A DNA stretch of 8,445 nt from Candidatus Latescibacterota bacterium (lineage in GTDB: Bacteria; Latescibacterota; Latescibacteria; Latescibacterales; Latescibacteraceae), in assembly GCA_018656855.1 (NCBI GenBank), contig JABHYP010000189.1, positions 1-8,445 of the forward strand. Reading direction: 5' to 3'. The translations under genes and the position numbers were made by a program. The stretch's first letter is position 1. Every line of letters begins with the position of its first letter. This document shows positions 5,583 through 8,445 of the stretch, in pieces. Under the pieces are notes generated by a model that was given only the letters and a program-made list of their open reading frames with translations, did not search any database and was not told the origin of the DNA.

Positions 5583-7461
5583 AGAAAAAAAAGTAACATC
5601 TGGTGAAGATAAAAAAGAAGATAAAAAAGAAGTTAATATCTTTATTGAAGTTTCCAGAGATAAGGTTGAAGCTTCTATTACTTTAATCCCGCTATCAGAA
5701 TCCCCTGAATTCAATACCGAACAAATCAGAAAATCGCTTTCTGATAAGGGGATTAAATATGGAATTAAAGAAGAAGTTCTCGATCTTCTTGATAAAAATA
5801 TTAAATACAATGAAAGACTGTTAATTGCTTCTGGCACGAAACCGACAGATGGAAAAGAAGGAATAATAAAAAATTTCTTTGAGAGTAATAAAGCGGTAAA
5901 AGTAAAAAAGGGTGAAAAGATCGGGGAAATTATTCACCCTGAAGAAGGGATAGATGGGACAACTGTTTTTGAAGAAAAGATACCTGTGCAGAAAGTACAG
6001 GAAGCAGAAATTCCAAACCTTACAAATGTTGGATTATCGCCTGATAATAAAGACATTCTTATTGCAGAGATTGATGGATACCTTTTCATAGATAAGTTCA
6101 ATATTCATCTTACGCCTTTTTTTGAGCTTGAGATATCAGAGGACAAATTTAAGGCTTTTGTAAAGGTTAAAAAACAGTTAGATAAAGACGATTTTAATGC
6201 TGAAGATTTGAAGCGATTTTTAAATGATAACGGGATTGGTTATGGAATTATTGAGGAGGAAATCGAAAAGATTTTTAAACATGAAAAATTTGACCAAGCT
6301 GTTCTAATTGCTAAAGGGATGGAATTAGTTGACGAAAAGGATGGTCAAATCAAGTACTACTTCGATACAGAAATAAAACCACAGATGGATGAGACAGGAA
6401 ATGTTGATTATAAAGAATTAAACTTGATACAGAATGTGCAAACTGGAGATAAATTAGCTGAAATTTTCCCGCCGGAAGAAGGTGTGGAGGGCAGCACTGT
6501 ATATGATGAGAAAATTACACCGAAAAAGGGAGTACAACCTGTTCTTCCAACCGGGAAAAATACTCGATCCGATCCCAACAATCCCAATATCCTTATATCG
6601 GAAATTGATGGCAGTGTTGAGCTAAAAGGAACAAAAGTTGAGGTTAAAAATGTTTATACCGTTAAAAAGGACGTCGATTTTTCAACGGGAAATATAAATT
6701 TCAGCGGTTCGGTAATGGTCAACGGAGATGTAAGAAGCGGATTTAAAATAATTGCACAAGGGGATGTACAGGTAAATGGAGTTGTGGAAGATGCCGTTAT
6801 TAAATCCAATGGTAATGTTCTTTTAAAAACGGGCTTTGTCGGAAGAGGTAAGGGGCAAATCATCGCTCAAGGAGATGTGACTGTTAAATTTTGCGAAAAT
6901 GAGACTATCATCTCTGAAGGCGACATAAATATTAGCGAATATGTTATGCACAGTAAAATGCTTACGAAAGGTAACATATATGTCACAGACAAAACAGGTC
7001 TTATTGTCGGCGGTGAAACTTGCGCTGTTAAAGGTATAGAAGCTAATATTGTTGGGAATGAAAATTATGCTCCCACTAAACTGTTCGTTGGTGTTGACAT
7101 GGTAACAAAAGCATATTTAGAAAAGAATAACGAACAAATAATTGATTTTGGAAAGATTCTTGCGAAGTTTCATCGAAGAAAACTCCTTAAAAGAGAGTTG
7201 TCTGAAGAAAAGAAAAAGTTAATAGATAATTTGAAACAATTAAGAGATAAGAAAGTAAAAGAAAATAATAAGTTAATTGATGAAATTGAAAAATCAGACG
7301 ATAGTGCAGATGAATTGAAAAAAGCTTTTGTAAAAATCTTCGACTCCGTATACCCGGGAACATCAATTACTATATTTGACAAAAATATTATAATTAATAA
7401 TCCAAATAAAGGCGTATATTATTTATATACCGAGGATGATATAGTTACAACCAATTTATAA
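5575..7461 (+). CDS. FapA/DUF342 family protein with duplicated N-terminal module
   Basis: A large, highly charged soluble protein of 628 residues of the FapA family (DUF342), known in Vibrio as flagellar assembly protein A but widespread also in non-flagellar settings. Order: a Lys/Glu-rich tail (1-20); N-terminal module copy 1 (about 21-180); copy 2 (about 184-356); a right-handed beta-helix (about 366-495) with regular G(D/N)(V/I) turns at 372, 384, 396, 413, 433, 449 and 466; a helical coiled-coil region (about 515-585); and the family's closing segment VYPGTSITIFDKN (592-604). The two modules match block by block: DKGIKYGI/DNGIGYGI, LLIASGTKP/VLIAKGMEL, HPEEGIDGTTVFEEKI/PPEEGVEGSTVYDEKI and ILIAEIDG/ILISEIDG. 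The ATG overlaps the CBS stop by 8 bases and has no strong Shine-Dalgarno of its own, so translation probably depends on the upstream gene. No flagellar gene is in the window, so the symbol fapA is not given. Confidence 0.88.
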   Translation: MDEEKKVTSGEDKKEDKKEVNIFIEVSRDKVEASITLIPLSESPEFNTEQIRKSLSDKGIKYGIKEEVLDLLDKNIKYNERLLIASGTKPTDGKEGIIKNFFESNKAVKVKKGEKIGEIIHPEEGIDGTTVFEEKIPVQKVQEAEIPNLTNVGLSPDNKDILIAEIDGYLFIDKFNIHLTPFFELEISEDKFKAFVKVKKQLDKDDFNAEDLKRFLNDNGIGYGIIEEEIEKIFKHEKFDQAVLIAKGMELVDEKDGQIKYYFDTEIKPQMDETGNVDYKELNLIQNVQTGDKLAEIFPPEEGVEGSTVYDEKITPKKGVQPVLPTGKNTRSDPNNPNILISEIDGSVELKGTKVEVKNVYTVKKDVDFSTGNINFSGSVMVNGDVRSGFKIIAQGDVQVNGVVEDAVIKSNGNVLLKTGFVGRGKGQIIAQGDVTVKFCENETIISEGDINISEYVMHSKMLTKGNIYVTDKTGLIVGGETCAVKGIEANIVGNENYAPTKLFVGVDMVTKAYLEKNNEQIIDFGKILAKFHRRKLLKRELSEEKKKLIDNLKQLRDKKVKENNKLIDEIEKSDDSADELKKAFVKIFDSVYPGTSITIFDKNIIINNPNKGVYYLYTEDDIVTTNL

Positions 7462-7513
7462 GCTTGTATGATTATTATTAATTCTGTCTCCGATCTTCGA
7501 AATCTATTAATGA

Positions 7514-7553
7514 AATAAAAAACGGCGCCAAGGTTTCAGGCGCCGTTTATGTT
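7514..7553. terminator. Bidirectional Rho-independent terminator
   Basis: AAACGGCGCC (7520-7529) and GGCGCCGTTT (7539-7548) form a perfect 10-bp stem around a 9-base loop. On the minus strand the stem is followed by an uninterrupted T run then ATTTC, a strong terminator for the MFS gene. On the plus strand the tail is TTTATGTTT, weaker but adequate for the FapA-family gene. It lies between two convergent genes, 58 bases past one stop and about 22 bases past the other. Confidence 0.92.
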
Positions 7554-7570
7554 TCAAGCACGTAAATGAA

Positions 7571-8445
7571 TCATTCCTGAGATGCACCGGCTTTCATATC
7601 TACAAAAGCTTTCGGATTCTCAACAACAACTATAAGGTATGTGATTGCGAGAACCATCATACAGACAATGATTGTGAACATATTACTAAAACTGAGGATC
7701 CCTTTATCCATAAGCAGACCGAAAATGATGGGCAACGGAACCACAAGCATATTCACACCAACATTTGTAACCGCGACATATTTGGACTTATCGAGTGTGG
7801 GACAGCAAAGCATGCACATGTTCGAGTAGCCTACATTGTCGGACACCTGCGCGATACCTGTAATAACAAATGCCGAGAACGCGACGATCAGAGAGGTTGA
7901 TGGAACGAGCCATATAAGCAGGGTGTAGAAAAGAGCGATGCTTTGTGAGGTAATAAGCATCTGTTTCGGACCGTACTTGTCGGCGATTTTTGTAATAGTG
8001 AATCCACCGATGAACAAGCCGAGACCGTGGAGAGCGCTGAACCAGCCGGCATTAAGCTTATCGAAACCGCGATCGGAGATCAGGAAGGCGATCATGAAAG
8101 CAAGCATGACATAATGCCCGCTCATTATCCACTTGCCTATGATGAACTTGCGGAGAGGCTTGTCAGTTTTAAAAACATCTAAACACTGACCTATGAACGT
8201 TCCGAACGATGGAGCTCCTTCAAGATCTTCACCCTCCGGTTCCTTGATCGAAAGCAGGAGGAACATGATGCAGAGAGAAATGGCAAATGTCAAAAGAAAA
8301 AGGACGGCGTAGTTTGTAGGTTCGGGAAACATGCTGTTAACCTTCGCAATCGCAGGGCCGGCTAAAGCTATGCCGCCAAACTGCACAGCGAACAGAATGC
8401 CGAGAAGCTGGCCAAGTCGGTCGGTCGGGATGATCTTGAACAGAA
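7571..8445 (-). CDS. Major facilitator superfamily (MFS) transporter, partial at N-terminus
   Basis: The C-terminal 290 or so residues of an inner-membrane transporter; the gene enters from the right edge of the window. The frame is open to base 8443, reading LFKIIPTDRLGQLLGILFA before VQFGG. The codon at 8384-8386 is an internal GTG (Val), not a start. IPTDRLGQLLG is the conserved loop that precedes TM5 in many MFS proteins. About eight hydrophobic segments follow, consistent with TM5-TM12 of a 12-helix carrier. The long polar stretch KEPEGEDLEGAP...KTDKPLRK (with the acidic run) is the central cytoplasmic loop between the two halves, and ADKYGPKQML matches the D-xx-G-x-K motif A copy in the C-terminal half. 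Substrate cannot be told; such carriers in polysaccharide-using bacteria often move sugars or organic acids. Cysteines cluster in MCMLCCP. The stop at 7571-7573 is followed by a strong terminator. Confidence 0.88.
   Translation of the reverse strand, partial: LFKIIPTDRLGQLLGILFAVQFGGIALAGPAIAKVNSMFPEPTNYAVLFLLTFAISLCIMFLLLSIKEPEGEDLEGAPSFGTFIGQCLDVFKTDKPLRKFIIGKWIMSGHYVMLAFMIAFLISDRGFDKLNAGWFSALHGLGLFIGGFTITKIADKYGPKQMLITSQSIALFYTLLIWLVPSTSLIVAFSAFVITGIAQVSDNVGYSNMCMLCCPTLDKSKYVAVTNVGVNMLVVPLPIIFGLLMDKGILSFSNMFTIIVCMMVLAITYLIVVVENPKAFVDMKAGASQE

Noticed and set aside
5575..7461. Calling the gene fapA and the locus flagellar.
   Set aside because: The family is broad and no flagellar or chemotaxis gene is present in the window.
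8384..8386. GTG as the MFS start codon.
   Set aside because: The frame stays open upstream to the window edge and encodes the conserved IPTDRLGQLLG loop and a helix, so this is an internal valine.
1..8445. CRISPR array, tRNA, rRNA, riboswitch, insertion sequence or phage gene.
   Set aside because: No regularly spaced repeats, cloverleaf, transposase-like or phage-like protein was seen on reading both strands; a covariance-model search was not possible here.

Overview
The window looks like a chromosomal segment of a Gram-negative, probably uncultured, carbohydrate-using bacterium. The evidence is a lipoprotein with a clear lipobox, a mannose-1-phosphate guanylyltransferase of the envelope/capsule sugar type, a family 9 carbohydrate-binding-module-like protein and a major facilitator transporter. 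No rRNA, tRNA, CRISPR array, transposase or phage gene is visible. The mix of CBM9-like, DUF6599-like and FapA proteins would fit lineages such as the FCB/Latescibacterota group or deltaproteobacteria-like phyla, but the phylum cannot be fixed from this sequence.

Layout. (1) 1-738 (+): 3' part of a CBM9-like protein whose start probably lies outside the window, followed by a strong terminator. (2) 772-1122 (-): a small DUF3467 protein converging on that terminator, with a good sigma70-type promoter at 1163-1191. (3) 1123-1498: no gene, but a MITE-like imperfect inverted repeat with an extra, decayed copy of one arm. (4) 2487-1499 (-): a two-gene unit, a single-pass membrane protein resembling the Coa1 fold followed by a PTS EIIA of the fructose/nitrogen class, with a perfect 8-bp hairpin between them. 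(5) 2824-3723 (+): a DUF6599-like lipoprotein, divergent from unit 4 across an AT-rich gap. (6) 3877-4989 (+): ManC-type mannose-1-phosphate guanylyltransferase. (7) 5115-7461 (+): a CBS-domain-pair protein whose last 8 bases overlap the start of a long FapA/DUF342 protein. (8) A bidirectional terminator at 7514-7553. (9) 8445-7571 (-): the C-terminal two thirds of an MFS transporter that runs off the window.

How the genes may work together. The most interesting unit is CBS-FapA: a likely adenine-nucleotide sensor translationally coupled to a beta-helix scaffold protein of the FapA family, with no flagellar gene in sight. The FapA protein has a clear internal duplication of its N-terminal module (about residues 21-180 and 184-356). 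The pair is AT-rich compared with manC, the CBM9-like gene and the MFS gene. A PTS EIIA lies about 3.6 kb away. Because an EIIA (of the glucose class) is known to control FapA localisation in Vibrio vulnificus, an energy/sugar-status link is conceivable, but here it is only a hypothesis. ManC would supply GDP-mannose for surface polysaccharide or glycosylation. CBM9-like protein and MFS transporter suggest sugar or organic-substrate scavenging. The remaining proteins (DUF3467, Coa1-like, DUF6599-like) have no assigned role.
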